A stretch of DNA of 64,000 bases from Fictibacillus gelatini DSM 15865 (GTDB taxonomy: Bacteria; Bacillota; Bacilli; Bacillales; Fictibacillaceae). How positions within the stretch are numbered: the stretch's first letter is position 1; every line of letters begins with the position of its first letter. A program made the translations under genes and the position numbers. Positions 8,610-17,427 of this stretch are shown one piece after another. Under the pieces are notes generated by a model. It made no database searches, was not told the DNA's origin, and was given only the letters and a program-made list of their open reading frames with translations. Location of the stretch: the NCBI RefSeq assembly GCF_000430745.1, contig NZ_AUMP01000003.1, positions 219,503-283,502 of the forward strand, given 5' to 3'.

Positions 8610-9668
8610 ATGCGATCTTTGAGGAAATTGGAACATATTAAGCATGCGGTTGAAAGTGAAAAAATAGGAACAAACGGATTTGATGATATAACGCTTGTTC
8701 ACAATAGCTTATCTAATGTTTCAGTTTCTTCGATTGATCTTAAAACGAAAATAGGTGAACTCGATTTACGTTCACCTATTTTTATTAATGCAATGACAGG
8801 TGGCGGTGGTTTAAAAACATTAGAAATTAACCGGGCGCTTGCTGAGATAGCATCTTATTTTAATATGGCGGTTAGCGTCGGTTCGCAAATGGCCGCCTTA
8901 AAAGATAAAAATGAACGGGCAACATTCGAGATTGTTCGAAAATCTAACCCGAATGGCGTCATTATTGCGAATTTAGGCAGTGAGGCGACAGTCGATCAGG
9001 CGGAAGCTGCAATCGAGATGATTGCAGCGGATGCCCTTCAGATTCATTTAAATACTGTTCAAGAACTCGTTATGCCTGAGGGTGACCGCGATTTTTCAGG
9101 CAGGCTTAATCGAATTGAAGCAATCGTAAATCGCGTCAACGTTCCGGTCATTGTTAAAGAAGTCGGCTTTGGGATCGGAAAGGAAGCTGCTTTGCTGCTT
9201 AAGGATATTGGTGTAAAGATCATCGATGTCGGAGGATACGGGGGAACCAATTTTTCTCTTATAGAAAATAAACGGCGAATGGATGAGTTGTCATTTTTTA
9301 ATCATTGGGGTATCCCAACTGCGATAGCCATTATTGAAACGAACGAAGTGTTTCATGGAAGTATCATTGCTTCTGGTGGTTTACAAAACAGCCTTGAGAT
9401 TGTAAAGGCTCTTTCACTCGGTTCGAACGCCGTCGGAATGGCGGGGCATTTGATCTCCGTTTTAATTAAAAAAGGAAGAGATGAACTTTTTCAAACGATT
9501 GAAAATCTGCACAATGAAATGGTGATGATCATGACAGCCCTTGGCGTTACTACGGTGAAAGAACTTCATCATCATCCAGTCGTCATTTCGGGTGCTGTTT
9601 ATCATTGGCTTGAACAAAGAGGTATTGATACTGCGCGGTATGCGCAAAGAAGAACTCCCGTGAAATAG
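8610..9668 (+). CDS. fni: Type 2 isopentenyl-diphosphate delta-isomerase
   Basis: The 352-residue FMN- and NADPH-dependent enzyme interconverts isopentenyl and dimethylallyl diphosphate, feeding HepS/HepT encoded about 9 kb downstream. Conserved stretches include NAMTGGGG, NLGSEAT, LQIHLN, PVIVKEVGFG and GGYGGTNF, the flavin- and substrate-binding loops of type 2 enzymes. AGGTGA lies 7 bases before ATG 8610, so I prefer it to the ATG at 8589. The stop codon is inside the terminator stem. Confidence 0.93.
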   Translation: MRSLRKLEHIKHAVESEKIGTNGFDDITLVHNSLSNVSVSSIDLKTKIGELDLRSPIFINAMTGGGGLKTLEINRALAEIASYFNMAVSVGSQMAALKDKNERATFEIVRKSNPNGVIIANLGSEATVDQAEAAIEMIAADALQIHLNTVQELVMPEGDRDFSGRLNRIEAIVNRVNVPVIVKEVGFGIGKEAALLLKDIGVKIIDVGGYGGTNFSLIENKRRMDELSFFNHWGIPTAIAIIETNEVFHGSIIASGGLQNSLEIVKALSLGSNAVGMAGHLISVLIKKGRDELFQTIENLHNEMVMIMTALGVTTVKELHHHPVVISGAVYHWLEQRGIDTARYAQRRTPVK

Positions 9669-9682
9669 GAGTTCTTTTTCTT
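9651..9682 (+). terminator. Terminator overlapping the end of fni
   Basis: AGAACTCC (9651-9658) pairs with GGAGTTCT (9668-9675), followed by TTTTTC. It lies between the convergent genes fni and ypzI. Confidence 0.82.
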
Positions 9683-9816
9683 TAGCCTTTATTCCGTTTT
9701 CTCGCTTCTTCCGGACCTTCTAATGTTGATGATCCAGGGTATTTTAAACTTTGATCGCGATCAGATTCGACTCTTCTTGACTCGCGTAACTTTTTTTCTT
9801 GACGATCTTTGCCCAC
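9682..9816 (-). CDS. ypzI: YpzI-family small protein
   Basis: This is a 44-residue, highly charged protein. It starts MGKDRQEKKLRESRRVESD and ends EGPEEARKRNKG, which I recognise as the YpzI family of Bacillus. The start is a GTG at 9816 with AAGGAGTGA about 7 bases upstream on the minus strand. Function is unknown. It lies convergent to fni and divergent from yphA, the position I recall for ypzI in B. subtilis. Confidence 0.8.
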   Translation of the reverse strand: MGKDRQEKKLRESRRVESDRDQSLKYPGSSTLEGPEEARKRNKG

Positions 9817-9907
9817 ATTTCTCACTCCTTCCATCATTGGTTTTATTTTGACATACGTGATTAACTTTTATTCTTCCGAGTCATAATGAGTGATGAGGTG
9901 TAGAAAA

Positions 9908-10507
9908 ATGGAAGGCATTTATTTTTACTGGATTTCGTGGCTCTTCTGGACATATTGCACGTTTTTAATGCCAAAATCGTCGAAACGAACAAAAGCGGCG
10001 ATGTTCATACTCATTTTACTTTTATGTTCAAATACATTCATTCAATATGGCCGATATGTACTCAATCTATCTTTTATTATTCTCGCTGCTATGTGTTTCT
10101 TTGCATTTACCAGGTACCCATTTAGAAACATGATTTATTTTGTTTTTGCCAGTTTCATTATCATGTTCTCTTATGTTTGTTTGCTTCTTTTTTCGATGTA
10201 TGATCCGGTTTGGTTTTATATTGATGTGAAATGGGTTCTTTCAACATTCATACTTTTACTCTCAATTATTATTGTTCAAACGAAGAAAGCAAGGTTGCAT
10301 GTCCTTTTGACAGGATGTTGCCAGGGAGAATGTCTTTATCGTTTTCTCATTCAAAAGTTAACAAAAACGACCATATTCGGAAGTAGCGCTTTTTTTGATA
10401 CCGTTTCTATCTGTTGCTTTCTTTACGGGCTAGTATCGCTAGTGTATTATTTTAGCCAGCTTTTTAAAGAGGGGATTCAATTGACATGGCTTCACCGAAA
10501 ATTATAA
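9908..10507 (+). CDS. yphA: YphA-like integral membrane protein
   Basis: The 199-residue protein is made almost entirely of hydrophobic segments, about six, with a short basic loop after the first. No catalytic motif is visible. Assignment to YphA rests on position between ypzI and der and on general character, so it is less secure than for its neighbours. GAGGTG is upstream of ATG 9908. Confidence 0.65.
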   Translation: MEGIYFYWISWLFWTYCTFLMPKSSKRTKAAMFILILLLCSNTFIQYGRYVLNLSFIILAAMCFFAFTRYPFRNMIYFVFASFIIMFSYVCLLLFSMYDPVWFYIDVKWVLSTFILLLSIIIVQTKKARLHVLLTGCCQGECLYRFLIQKLTKTTIFGSSAFFDTVSICCFLYGLVSLVYYFSQLFKEGIQLTWLHRKL

Positions 10508-10511
10508 GTGG

Positions 10512-10541
10512 TTGAAAATTTCAAGCTTAATTTGCTAAAAT
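10512..10541 (+). promoter_or_regulatory. SigA-type promoter ahead of der
   Basis: TTGAAA (10512-10517) and TAAAAT (10536-10541) are separated by 18 bases. It starts immediately after the yphA stop codon and would give a leader of about 105 bases before der. Confidence 0.6.
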
Positions 10542-10558
10542 AGATTAGCTATTCAAAT

Positions 10559-10598
10559 CATTAGATAACCCTTTTTCTAATGTAGGGTTATCTTTTTT
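10559..10598 (+). terminator. Attenuator-like terminator in the der leader
   Basis: GATAACCCT (10564-10572) pairs with AGGGTTATC (10584-10592) and is followed by six T residues. A second short pair, CATTAGA (10559-10565) with TCTAATG (10576-10582), overlaps it and cannot form at the same time as a simple nested structure. The terminator lies downstream of the predicted promoter, so it may attenuate der or end a short RNA. Confidence 0.65.
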
Positions 10599-10653
10599 GT
10601 ACATAAATTAAATTGCTATTCGAAGTATGTAATGTGAAAAGGGATGTGTCTAT

Positions 10654-11967
10654 ATGTCAAAACCGGTAATGGCCATTGTTGGACGGCCGAATGTTGGTAA
10701 ATCAACGATATTTAATCGGATTGTCGGCGATCGTGTGTCGATTGTTGAAGATATGCCAGGTGTAACGAGAGATCGAATTTATAGTTCTGCCGAATGGTTA
10801 AACCATGAGTTTAACGTGATCGATACGGGCGGAATCGAAATTGGGGATGAACCGTTGCTGGTACAAATGAGGCAGCAGGCGGAAATTTCCATTGACGAAG
10901 CGGATGTTATTGTTTTTATCGTCGACGGCAGGGAAGGGATTACCGCAGCCGATGAAGAAGTGGCTAAATTGCTATTTCGTTCAAACAAGCCTGTTGTGTT
11001 AGGCGTAAATAAAATTGATAACCCGGAACGCCAGGAACTTATTTACGAGTTTTACTCACTTGGGATCGGGGAGCCGATTGCCATTTCAGGTGCTCACGGC
11101 TTAGGGTTAGGCGATTTGCTTGATGCGGTTGTCCGGCACTTCCCTGATCGTAAAACGGATGAAGAAGATGACGATACGATTCGTTTTTCACTTATCGGAA
11201 GGCCAAATGTCGGGAAGTCATCGCTTGTCAATAGCATTTTAGGAAAAGAACGGGTGATTGTAAGCAATATCGCCGGAACAACACGCGATGCCATTGATAC
11301 GGAATTTATAAAAGATGGGCAAAAGTTCGTCATCATTGATACGGCGGGAATGAGAAAAAAAGGAAAAGTTTATGAAAGCACGGAAAAGTACAGTGTTCTC
11401 CGGGCTCTCCGGGCAATAGAACGTTCTGACGTCGTTTGTGTCGTTTTAAATGCCGAAGAAGGGATCATTGAACAAGATAAAAAAGTTGCAGGATATGCCC
11501 ATGAAGCCGGCAAAGGTGTTATTATTATCGTCAACAAGTGGGATGCGATCGAAAAAGACGATAAAACGATGAAAGAATTCGAACAAAAAGTGCGTGATCA
11601 CTTTTTGTATTTAAATTATGCGCCGATTATTTTTGTTTCTGCTAAAACAAAACAAAGGCTGCACACACTTTACCCGCTAATTGCCCAGGTGGCGGAAAAT
11701 CATTCACTCCGAATTCAAACGAATGTTTTAAACGATGTGGTTATGGATGCGGTTGCGATGAATCCTACCCCGACTGATAACGGCAAACGGCTAAAGATTA
11801 ATTACGTTACTCAAGTGGCGATCAAACCGCCTACCATTGCTTTATTCGTGAACGATCCAGAACTTCTTCATTTTTCGTATCGACGCTTTTTAGAAAATAA
11901 AATTCGTGAAACATTCGGCTTTATTGGAACGCCTATACGAATTGTGGCCCGCAAAAAAAATGAGTAG
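10654..11967 (+). CDS. der: Ribosome-associated GTPase Der (EngA)
   Basis: The 437-residue protein has two tandem GTPase domains, each with GRPNVGKS (first at residues 10-17, second near 184), DTGG or DTAG switch motifs, and NKID/NKWD specificity motifs. A C-terminal KH-like domain ends ...[14 protein letters not shown]. Der is essential for 50S ribosomal subunit assembly. gpsA follows in the same direction without a terminator, as in B. subtilis. Confidence 0.97.
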   Translation: MSKPVMAIVGRPNVGKSTIFNRIVGDRVSIVEDMPGVTRDRIYSSAEWLNHEFNVIDTGGIEIGDEPLLVQMRQQAEISIDEADVIVFIVDGREGITAADEEVAKLLFRSNKPVVLGVNKIDNPERQELIYEFYSLGIGEPIAISGAHGLGLGDLLDAVVRHFPDRKTDEEDDDTIRFSLIGRPNVGKSSLVNSILGKERVIVSNIAGTTRDAIDTEFIKDGQKFVIIDTAGMRKKGKVYESTEKYSVLRALRAIERSDVVCVVLNAEEGIIEQDKKVAGYAHEAGKGVIIIVNKWDAIEKDDKTMKEFEQKVRDHFLYLNYAPIIFVSAKTKQRLHTLYPLIAQVAENHSLRIQTNVLNDVVMDAVAMNPTPTDNGKRLKINYVTQVAIKPPTIALFVNDPELLHFSYRRFLENKIRETFGFIGTPIRIVARKKNE

Positions 11968-12005
11968 TAAACACCAATCAATGTATGAAGAAGGAGCTAG
12001 AGAGA

Positions 12006-13016
12006 ATGACAAAAGTTGCAGTAATCGGGGCAGGAAGCTGGGGAACAGCACTGGCCGTAGTATTGGCAGATAATGACCATGAAGTTCGTCTATGGGGAAG
12101 AAGAAAAGAACAAATTGACGAAATCAATGAAAATCATACAAATGAAAAATACTTACGGGATATTGTCCTACCTTCTAATATAGAAGGTACAACAAGCATG
12201 AAAAAAGCAGTGGAAAATGCGGAATATGTTGTTCTAGTTACGCCGACAAAAGCGATGAGAGATGTTCTTGGCGAATTGAAAAGTGCACTGGATAAACCGG
12301 TGACGATTGTTCATGCGTCCAAAGGAATCGAGCCGAACACTTACAAGCGTATTTCAGAAATCATCGAAGAAGAGATCCCTGCTGAACAGAGAAATGCAAT
12401 TGTCGTTTTGTCAGGTCCAAGCCATGCAGAAGAAGTTTGCCTTAGACAGCCGACTACTGTAACGGTATCATCAACCAATGTAGAATTCGCAGAACATGTC
12501 CAGGATTTGTTTATTAACCAATATTTCAGAGTGTATACGAATCCGGATATTATCGGAGTAGAAATCGGAGGCGCCCTGAAAAACATTATTGCATTAGGTG
12601 CCGGGATCTCAGATGGGTTAGGCTATGGAGACAATGCAAAAGCCGCTTTAATTACGAGAGGGCTTGCTGAAATCACGAGATTAGGAGTGAAAATGGGCGC
12701 GAATCCACTAACCTTTTCTGGATTAACTGGAATCGGTGATTTGATTGTGACATGTACGAGTGTCCACAGCCGGAACTGGCGGGCAGGGAATCTCCTTGGA
12801 AAAGGGGAAAAGCTTGATGACGTCCTTGCTAAAATGGGAATGGTTGTTGAAGGTGTCCGTACAACAGAGGCGGCGTACCATCTTGCAAAAATCGAAGATG
12901 TTGAGATGCCGATTACGAATGCGCTGCACGCTATCCTTTTTAGCGGAATGAACCCGAAAGAAGCGGTTGACGAATTAATGCAGCGCTCAAGGACGCATGA
13001 GGTTGAAGAGTTGTAA
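12006..13016 (+). CDS. gpsA: Glycerol-3-phosphate dehydrogenase [NAD(P)+]
   Basis: The 336-residue enzyme reduces dihydroxyacetone phosphate to sn-glycerol-3-phosphate for phospholipid synthesis. The N-terminal GAGSWGTAL (from residue 8) is the nucleotide-binding loop, and [13 protein letters not shown] contains the catalytic lysine. AAGGAG lies 9 bases before ATG 12006; the ATG at 11985 would put that site inside the gene. It probably shares the der transcript. Confidence 0.95.
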   Translation: MTKVAVIGAGSWGTALAVVLADNDHEVRLWGRRKEQIDEINENHTNEKYLRDIVLPSNIEGTTSMKKAVENAEYVVLVTPTKAMRDVLGELKSALDKPVTIVHASKGIEPNTYKRISEIIEEEIPAEQRNAIVVLSGPSHAEEVCLRQPTTVTVSSTNVEFAEHVQDLFINQYFRVYTNPDIIGVEIGGALKNIIALGAGISDGLGYGDNAKAALITRGLAEITRLGVKMGANPLTFSGLTGIGDLIVTCTSVHSRNWRAGNLLGKGEKLDDVLAKMGMVVEGVRTTEAAYHLAKIEDVEMPITNALHAILFSGMNPKEAVDELMQRSRTHEVEEL

Positions 13017-13056
13017 AATCTTATCAGGGGAATTCCTCTTCCGTAGATTTCTTTTT

Positions 13057-13085
13057 CACAATAGCCCGGGCTACCGCATACGATA
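13057..13085 (+). promoter_or_regulatory. Probable SigK promoter for the spoVIF-type gene
   Basis: CAC (13057-13059) and CATACGATA (13077-13085) are 17 bases apart and match the SigK pattern (AC in the -35, CATANNNTA in the -10). Mother-cell SigK control is what is known for B. subtilis spoVIF. The palindrome AGCCCGGGCT lies in the spacer. Confidence 0.55.
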
Positions 13086-13115
13086 TGGTGAAAAGGAAGT
13101 TGGAGGAGGACGGTT

Positions 13116-13382
13116 ATGGATAAAGAGAATCAAAATCAGTTTTTTGATAAAGTTGAACAAAAAACGAACGTGAAAAAAGAGGACATTTTTAAATTAGCCC
13201 AATCGGTCAGCACGAAAAACCTTCGTGATGAACGTACATTAAGGCAGTTAATCTCTCAAGTAGCGAATTTGGCAGGGGTGCCAGTGACTAAGCAGAAAGA
13301 GGATCAAATTATTAAAGCGGTCACGGGCAATCAAATCCCGCTTGACCTGGAAACATTGTCGAAAATGTTTGACACTAAATGA
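13116..13382 (+). CDS. Stage VI sporulation protein F-like
   Basis: This small, soluble 88-residue protein contains KLAQSVSTKNLRDERTLRQLI and a C-terminal IPLDLETLSKMF, which I associate with the SpoVIF/YjcC family of late sporulation proteins involved in coat assembly. There are no membrane segments. GGAGGAGG precedes ATG 13116. A SigK-like promoter just upstream supports a spore role. In B. subtilis spoVIF lies elsewhere, so this could be an orthologue moved here or a paralogue. Confidence 0.75.
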   Translation: MDKENQNQFFDKVEQKTNVKKEDIFKLAQSVSTKNLRDERTLRQLISQVANLAGVPVTKQKEDQIIKAVTGNQIPLDLETLSKMFDTK

Positions 13383-13394
13383 TCCTGCTAGAAA

Positions 13395-13436
13395 CCAAGA
13401 ACCGGAGCATGAAACGATCGGCTCTGGTTTTTCTTT
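13395..13436 (+). terminator. Terminator after the spoVIF-type gene
   Basis: AACCGGAGC (13400-13408) pairs with GCTCTGGTT (13421-13429) with one G-T pair, followed by TTTTTCTTTT. Confidence 0.8.
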
Positions 13437-13504
13437 TGCCAACGTTACATCAAATCGTTATGTTTATGCTATAATTGACGCTGTAGTCGTAAAGGAGGTT
13501 CCAT

Positions 13505-13705
13505 ATGAGTGAAGGCTTGATGAAAATGTGGGTTGCGCTGTCGGCTATTGGCTTAATGTTTATAGCGGTCATTTCGATTTTGGTCAGTCGTTCAAAGTTA
13601 AAAGGGCTATTTAAATACATTGTCGCAACCATTGCTTATTTGTGTTTATTTACCGCGGGCTTTTTAATTTTACTTGTCGTCATGAGCGGTGCTTCAACAG
13701 GGTAA
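13505..13705 (+). CDS. yphE: DUF2768 small membrane protein (YphE-like)
   Basis: The 66-residue protein is two hydrophobic helices (about 9-27 and 38-60) joined by a short basic loop, the DUF2768 pattern. Function is unknown. AAAGGAGG precedes ATG 13505. An extended -10 element (TGCTATAAT, TATAAT at 13470-13475) lies upstream. It sits between gpsA/spoVIF-type and yphF, matching yphE. Confidence 0.72.
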   Translation: MSEGLMKMWVALSAIGLMFIAVISILVSRSKLKGLFKYIVATIAYLCLFTAGFLILLVVMSGASTG

Positions 13706-13722
13706 AAGGAGAATTAACACGA

Positions 13723-14433
13723 ATGAAAAAATTAATGGCGTTATGTATGATCGGTCTCGTTTTTACTTTATCCGGTTGTCTTTATCCAAATGACCAGAGG
13801 GCCGAAAATCGAATTCCGTATAAAGATCAAATTCAATCAGTTCAATCGGCTGTAGAAGATTATCATAAAGATACTTCAATCCTGCCGATTAAAAATAGTG
13901 ATCAATCTACAGGTATTTATGAAAAATACCGAATTGATTTTGGTAGATTGATTCCTAAATATATGCAAAAGCCACCCGGGAATTCCTATGAAAATGGGGG
14001 GACGTTTCAGTATGTGTTAGTGGATGCTGAAACAAAACCGAAAGTCAAACTCATTGATCTAGTTACAGTAAACAGGGTACAGGAGTTTGACATGCGCTTA
14101 AAAGATTACATACGAAGGAATAAGTATCCACCGTTCGAACACGTGTTAGGAAATGGGTACTTTACTTTAAATTATAAAGAATTAGGGCTAAAGTCTGAAC
14201 CTTTTGTCGTCAGTCCATTTTCCGGCAAACATCTTCCGCTGATTATCGATAGCAAATATAACGTTTATGTCGATTATTCAATGGACTTGTACGAAGCATT
14301 GCATAAGTATAAACACCACTATAAAACAGGCCAGGATATTCGCGATATTTTAGTAGATCATTCGAATTTTGTCCCTGCATTTTCCGTTCCATATACGGTG
14401 AAAAAGAATGAACCGGTATTTTTAACAAAGTAG
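13723..14433 (+). CDS. yphF: Lipoprotein YphF
   Basis: The 236-residue protein has a lipoprotein signal ending LSGC at residues 16-19, so Cys19 should be lipidated and anchored outside the membrane. The rest is soluble, with YKDQIQSVQSAVEDYH and VNRVQEFDMRLKDYI helices. Function is unknown. AAAAGGAG precedes ATG 13723. A start at 13642 would run through yphE and is not supported. It is 17 bases after yphE, so the two are likely one operon. Confidence 0.8.
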   Translation: MKKLMALCMIGLVFTLSGCLYPNDQRAENRIPYKDQIQSVQSAVEDYHKDTSILPIKNSDQSTGIYEKYRIDFGRLIPKYMQKPPGNSYENGGTFQYVLVDAETKPKVKLIDLVTVNRVQEFDMRLKDYIRRNKYPPFEHVLGNGYFTLNYKELGLKSEPFVVSPFSGKHLPLIIDSKYNVYVDYSMDLYEALHKYKHHYKTGQDIRDILVDHSNFVPAFSVPYTVKKNEPVFLTK

Positions 14434-14440
14434 TCATGAA

Positions 14441-14489
14441 CTCTCCTCTTTTCTAATACATTCATAGAAAAGGAGGAGAGATTTTTTTA
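14441..14489 (+). terminator. Rho-independent terminator after yphF
   Basis: CTCTCCTCTTTTCTA pairs with TAGAAAAGGAGGAGAG with one bulged base, followed by ATTTTTTT. Confidence 0.9.
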
Positions 14490-14512
14490 TACCCCATCTT
14501 GCGTATAAGAAG

Positions 14513-14559
14513 AGACCGATTATCCTGGAAGATCACGTCATGTGCTTCTCTCCCGGTCT
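14513..14559 (+). other. Possible structured element upstream of spoIVA
   Basis: AGACCG (14513-14518) can pair with CGGTCT (14554-14559), enclosing a GAAG/CAC...GTG/CTTC helix. There is no T run, and it lies upstream of the predicted SigE promoter, so if it matters it acts as DNA or in read-through RNA. Confidence 0.3.
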
Positions 14560-14601
14560 AAATGCAATGTGAAGGTGATTTAAAAAATCTTTCGCCTCCT
14601 A

Positions 14602-14629
14602 TCATATTTTTAGGACAACATCATAAATA
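14602..14629 (+). promoter_or_regulatory. Probable SigE promoter for spoIVA
   Basis: TCATATT (14602-14608) and CATAAATA (14622-14629) are 13 bases apart, close to the SigE pattern. spoIVA is a known SigE gene. The pair GGACAA/TTGTCC flanks the -10. Confidence 0.65.
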
Positions 14630-14680
14630 TGTATTGTCCAAGATAGCATCCGGAATTTATTTGGATCGGGAGGGAAACAA

Positions 14681-16159
14681 ATGGAAAAAATCGATATTTT
14701 TAAAGATATCGCTGAAAGAACCGGAGGCGACATTTATCTCGGTGTAGTCGGTGCAGTACGTACCGGGAAATCCACCTTTATTAAACGGTTTATGGAATTA
14801 GTAGTATTACCGAATATTCAAAATGAAGCAGACCGCCAGCGCGCTCAGGACGAATTGCCGCAAAGCGCAGCAGGAAAAACGATTATGACAACCGAACCAA
14901 AATTTGTCCCGAACAATGCCGTTAGAATTCATGTCGCCGAAGGGCTGGATGTCAATATAAGACTTGTCGACAGCGTCGGCTATGCGGTTCCAAGCGCAAA
15001 AGGATACGAAGATGAAAACGGTCCGAGAATGATTCACACTCCATGGTATGACGAGCCTATACCTTTCCATGAGGCAGCAGAAATCGGCACACGCAAAGTC
15101 ATTCAAGAGCATTCCACTCTTGGCGTTGTTGTCACAACAGATGGAACGATTGGAGAAATCCCAAGGCACGATTATATTGAAGCTGAAGAGCGTGTGGTTG
15201 AAGAATTAAAAGAAGTCGGCAAGCCATTTATTTTAATCATCAATTCGGTACAGCCGCATCATCCCGACACGGAACAACTTCGCAGAGATTTAGCCGAAAA
15301 GTATGACATTCCGGTGCTCGCCATCAGTGTAGAAGGAATGACAGAGCATGATATAAACAATGTATTACGTGAAGTTCTCTATGAATTCCCGGTACTTGAA
15401 GTGAATGTCAACTTGCCGAGCTGGGTAATGGTTCTCCGGGAAGAGCATTGGTTAAGGGAAAGTTATGAAGAAGCAGTTCGTGAAACGGTAAAAGATATTA
15501 AGCGGCTTCGGGACGTAGACAGGGTCGTAGGCAGCTTTAGTGAATTTGAATTTATCGATGATGCAAGATTAGCAGGGATTGAAATGGGGCAAGGGATTGC
15601 TGAAATTGATTTGTTTGCCCCGGATGATCTGTATGATCAAATTTTAAAAGAAGTGGTTGGCGTTGAAATAAGAGGAAAAGACCATCTATTGCAGCTCATG
15701 CAGGAATTTGCCTATGCGAAAGCGGAATACGATCAGGTGGCCGACGCCTTGAGAATGGTAAAACAAACCGGTTACGGAATTGCGGCACCTGCTTTATCAG
15801 ATATGAGTTTGGATGAACCGGAAATCATCCGCCAGGGCTCGAGGTTCGGGGTAAGGCTTAAAGCCATTGCACCTTCCATTCATATGATTAAAGTAGATGT
15901 AGAGTCCGAATTTGCTCCAATCATAGGAACGGAGAAACAAAGTGAAGAAATGCTGCGTTATTTAATGCAAGATTTTGAGGAAGACCCGCTTTCCATTTGG
16001 AACTCCGATATATTTGGCAGATCGCTTAACTCGATTGTTCGCGAAGGAATTCAAGGAAAAATTGCTTTAATGCCTGAAAACGCAAGGTATAAATTAAAAG
16101 AAACGCTGGAACGAATCATCAATGAAGGTTCTGGAGGTTTAATCGCCATTATTTTATAA
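14681..16159 (+). CDS. spoIVA: Spore coat morphogenetic ATPase SpoIVA
   Basis: The 492-residue protein has the same length as B. subtilis SpoIVA and near-identical long blocks. GAVRTGKST (residues 24-32) is the Walker A motif; SpoIVA hydrolyses ATP to polymerise into the basement layer of the coat on the forespore surface. The C-terminal EGSGGLIAIIL is the conserved tail needed for localisation. GGGAGG precedes ATG 14681. A SigE-like promoter lies upstream and a terminator downstream, so it is probably monocistronic. Confidence 0.98.
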   Translation: MEKIDIFKDIAERTGGDIYLGVVGAVRTGKSTFIKRFMELVVLPNIQNEADRQRAQDELPQSAAGKTIMTTEPKFVPNNAVRIHVAEGLDVNIRLVDSVGYAVPSAKGYEDENGPRMIHTPWYDEPIPFHEAAEIGTRKVIQEHSTLGVVVTTDGTIGEIPRHDYIEAEERVVEELKEVGKPFILIINSVQPHHPDTEQLRRDLAEKYDIPVLAISVEGMTEHDINNVLREVLYEFPVLEVNVNLPSWVMVLREEHWLRESYEEAVRETVKDIKRLRDVDRVVGSFSEFEFIDDARLAGIEMGQGIAEIDLFAPDDLYDQILKEVVGVEIRGKDHLLQLMQEFAYAKAEYDQVADALRMVKQTGYGIAAPALSDMSLDEPEIIRQGSRFGVRLKAIAPSIHMIKVDVESEFAPIIGTEKQSEEMLRYLMQDFEEDPLSIWNSDIFGRSLNSIVREGIQGKIALMPENARYKLKETLERIINEGSGGLIAIIL

Positions 16160-16164
16160 AAGTG

Positions 16165-16194
16165 CGGAGTGGATCATTTCCACTTCGTTTTTTT
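16165..16194 (+). terminator. Rho-independent terminator after spoIVA
   Basis: CGGAGTGGA (16165-16173) pairs with TCCACTTCG (16179-16187) with one wobble, followed by seven T residues. Confidence 0.88.
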
Positions 16195-16235
16195 GTATAA
16201 AAAACCGGAATTTCGTTAATAATCGACAAAAACGA

Positions 16236-16264
16236 TTGAATTCTTGCGGTTTATCGGTTAATAT
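16236..16264 (+). promoter_or_regulatory. SigA promoter for hbs
   Basis: TTGAAT (16236-16241) and TAATAT (16259-16264) are separated by 17 bases. The leader then runs about 110 bases to hbs and contains the repeat ATGCAA/TTGCAT. Confidence 0.65.
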
Positions 16265-16377
16265 AAGGCTTGTTACATGCAAAATAAAAATTGCATAGAC
16301 CTCTTAAAGTAGTTCCGCAAATTCCGATATATATAAATGAATGAATATCGAATGGTACTTGAGAGGAGGTGAATGGA

Positions 16378-16650
16378 ATGAACAAGACTGATCTCGTAAA
16401 TGCAGTAGCTGAGCAAACTGAACTTTCCAAAAAAGATGCATCAAAAGCAGTTGATGCTGTATTTGAAGCAATTACTGAAACATTAAAGGAAGGTAATAAA
16501 GTTCAACTTATCGGTTTTGGTAACTTCGAAGTTCGTGAGCGTGCCGCTCGTAAGGGACGCAACCCACAAACTGGTGAAGAAATCGAAATTGCAGCAAGCA
16601 AGGTGCCTGCTTTCAAACCTGGAAAAGCCCTTAAGGATGCTGTAAAATAA
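16378..16650 (+). CDS. hbs: DNA-binding protein HU
   Basis: The 90-residue protein has the HU fold with the conserved [20 protein letters not shown] arm that inserts into the DNA minor groove, and the [12 protein letters not shown] end. It is the main nucleoid protein. GGAGGTG lies 6 bases before ATG 16378; the in-frame GTG at 16369 lies inside that site. It is monocistronic, with its own promoter and terminator. Confidence 0.97.
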   Translation: MNKTDLVNAVAEQTELSKKDASKAVDAVFEAITETLKEGNKVQLIGFGNFEVRERAARKGRNPQTGEEIEIAASKVPAFKPGKALKDAVK

Positions 16651-16667
16651 GCTTATACATAGGGCAT

Positions 16668-16697
16668 TAAAAACCGCAAATTTTGCGGTTTTTTTAT
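16668..16697 (+). terminator. Rho-independent terminator after hbs
   Basis: AAACCGCAAA runs directly into TTTTGCGGTTT and a seven-T tract. Confidence 0.88.
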
Positions 16698-16774
16698 ATT
16701 TAAGGAATCGATAGTTTCCTAAGGGCTGGCAAGATTCTCGGCCAGCCTGAAAACACTATAGCGTTTTTCTAACT

Positions 16775-16803
16775 TTGCGATTTCCTGATACATATGCTAG
16801 AAT
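16775..16803 (+). promoter_or_regulatory. SigA promoter for folE-mtrB
   Basis: TTGCGA (16775-16780) and TAGAAT (16798-16803) are 17 bases apart, with a TG one base upstream of the -10. A GGCTGGC/GCCAGCC hairpin lies just upstream at about 16723-16746. Confidence 0.6.
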
Positions 16804-16841
16804 CGACTTGACGTGGTCTGATTTGAATGGAGGAAAAAACC

Positions 16842-17408
16842 TTGACGGAATTTGATCGTGAAAAAATAGAACAGGCAGTGCGAATGATTTTAGAAGCAAT
16901 CGGGGAGGATCCGACCCGTGAAGGGCTGCTTGATACACCGAAACGTGTTGCAAAAATGTATGAAGAAGTTTTTCAAGGATTGAATCAAGATCCGAAAGAA
17001 TACTTCGCAACCATATTTGGAGAAGAACATGAAGAACTTGTTCTTGTAAAAGATATACCGTTTTATTCGATGTGCGAACACCATCTTGTGCCTTTTTTTG
17101 GGAAAGCTCATGTTGCCTATATTCCAAAGGGTGGTAAAGTGACAGGCTTAAGCAAATTGGCAAGAGCCGTTGAAGCGGTAACACGTCGGCCGCAGCTGCA
17201 GGAAAGAATAACGACAGATGTTGCGAACGCTATTCTCGAAACATTGTCACCTTATGGAGTAATGGTCGTTGTTGAAGCTGAGCATATGTGCATGACAATG
17301 CGAGGCGTGAAGAAACCAGGTTCAAAAACGATTACTTCAGCTGTACGGGGTGTTTTTGCGAGTGATGCGGCTGCAAGAGCAGAAGTGCTTGGCTTAATTC
17401 GGGCATAG
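16842..17408 (+). CDS. folE: GTP cyclohydrolase I
   Basis: The 188-residue enzyme converts GTP to dihydroneopterin triphosphate, the first step of folate synthesis. CEHHLVPF (Cys78, His81) and the later [11 protein letters not shown] provide the zinc ligands. I chose TTG 16842 because GGAGG ends 8 bases upstream and the product then matches the usual length; an in-frame ATG at 16827 overlaps the ribosome binding site. It pairs with mtrB, as in the B. subtilis mtrAB operon. Confidence 0.94.
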   Translation: MTEFDREKIEQAVRMILEAIGEDPTREGLLDTPKRVAKMYEEVFQGLNQDPKEYFATIFGEEHEELVLVKDIPFYSMCEHHLVPFFGKAHVAYIPKGGKVTGLSKLARAVEAVTRRPQLQERITTDVANAILETLSPYGVMVVVEAEHMCMTMRGVKKPGSKTITSAVRGVFASDAAARAEVLGLIRA

Positions 17409-17427
17409 TGAAATGGAGTGAAAAAGG

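Noticed and set aside
13024-13041. AGGGGAATTCCTCT as terminator of gpsA
   Set aside because: The palindrome is short and not followed by a clear T run.
14562-14747. 61-codon frame ahead of and overlapping spoIVA
   Set aside because: It covers the SigE-like promoter, ends inside spoIVA in another frame and its product has no recognisable feature.
14807-15169. 120-codon minus-strand frame inside spoIVA
   Set aside because: It lies wholly in a near-identical SpoIVA coding region and has no upstream ribosome binding site; an antisense shadow.
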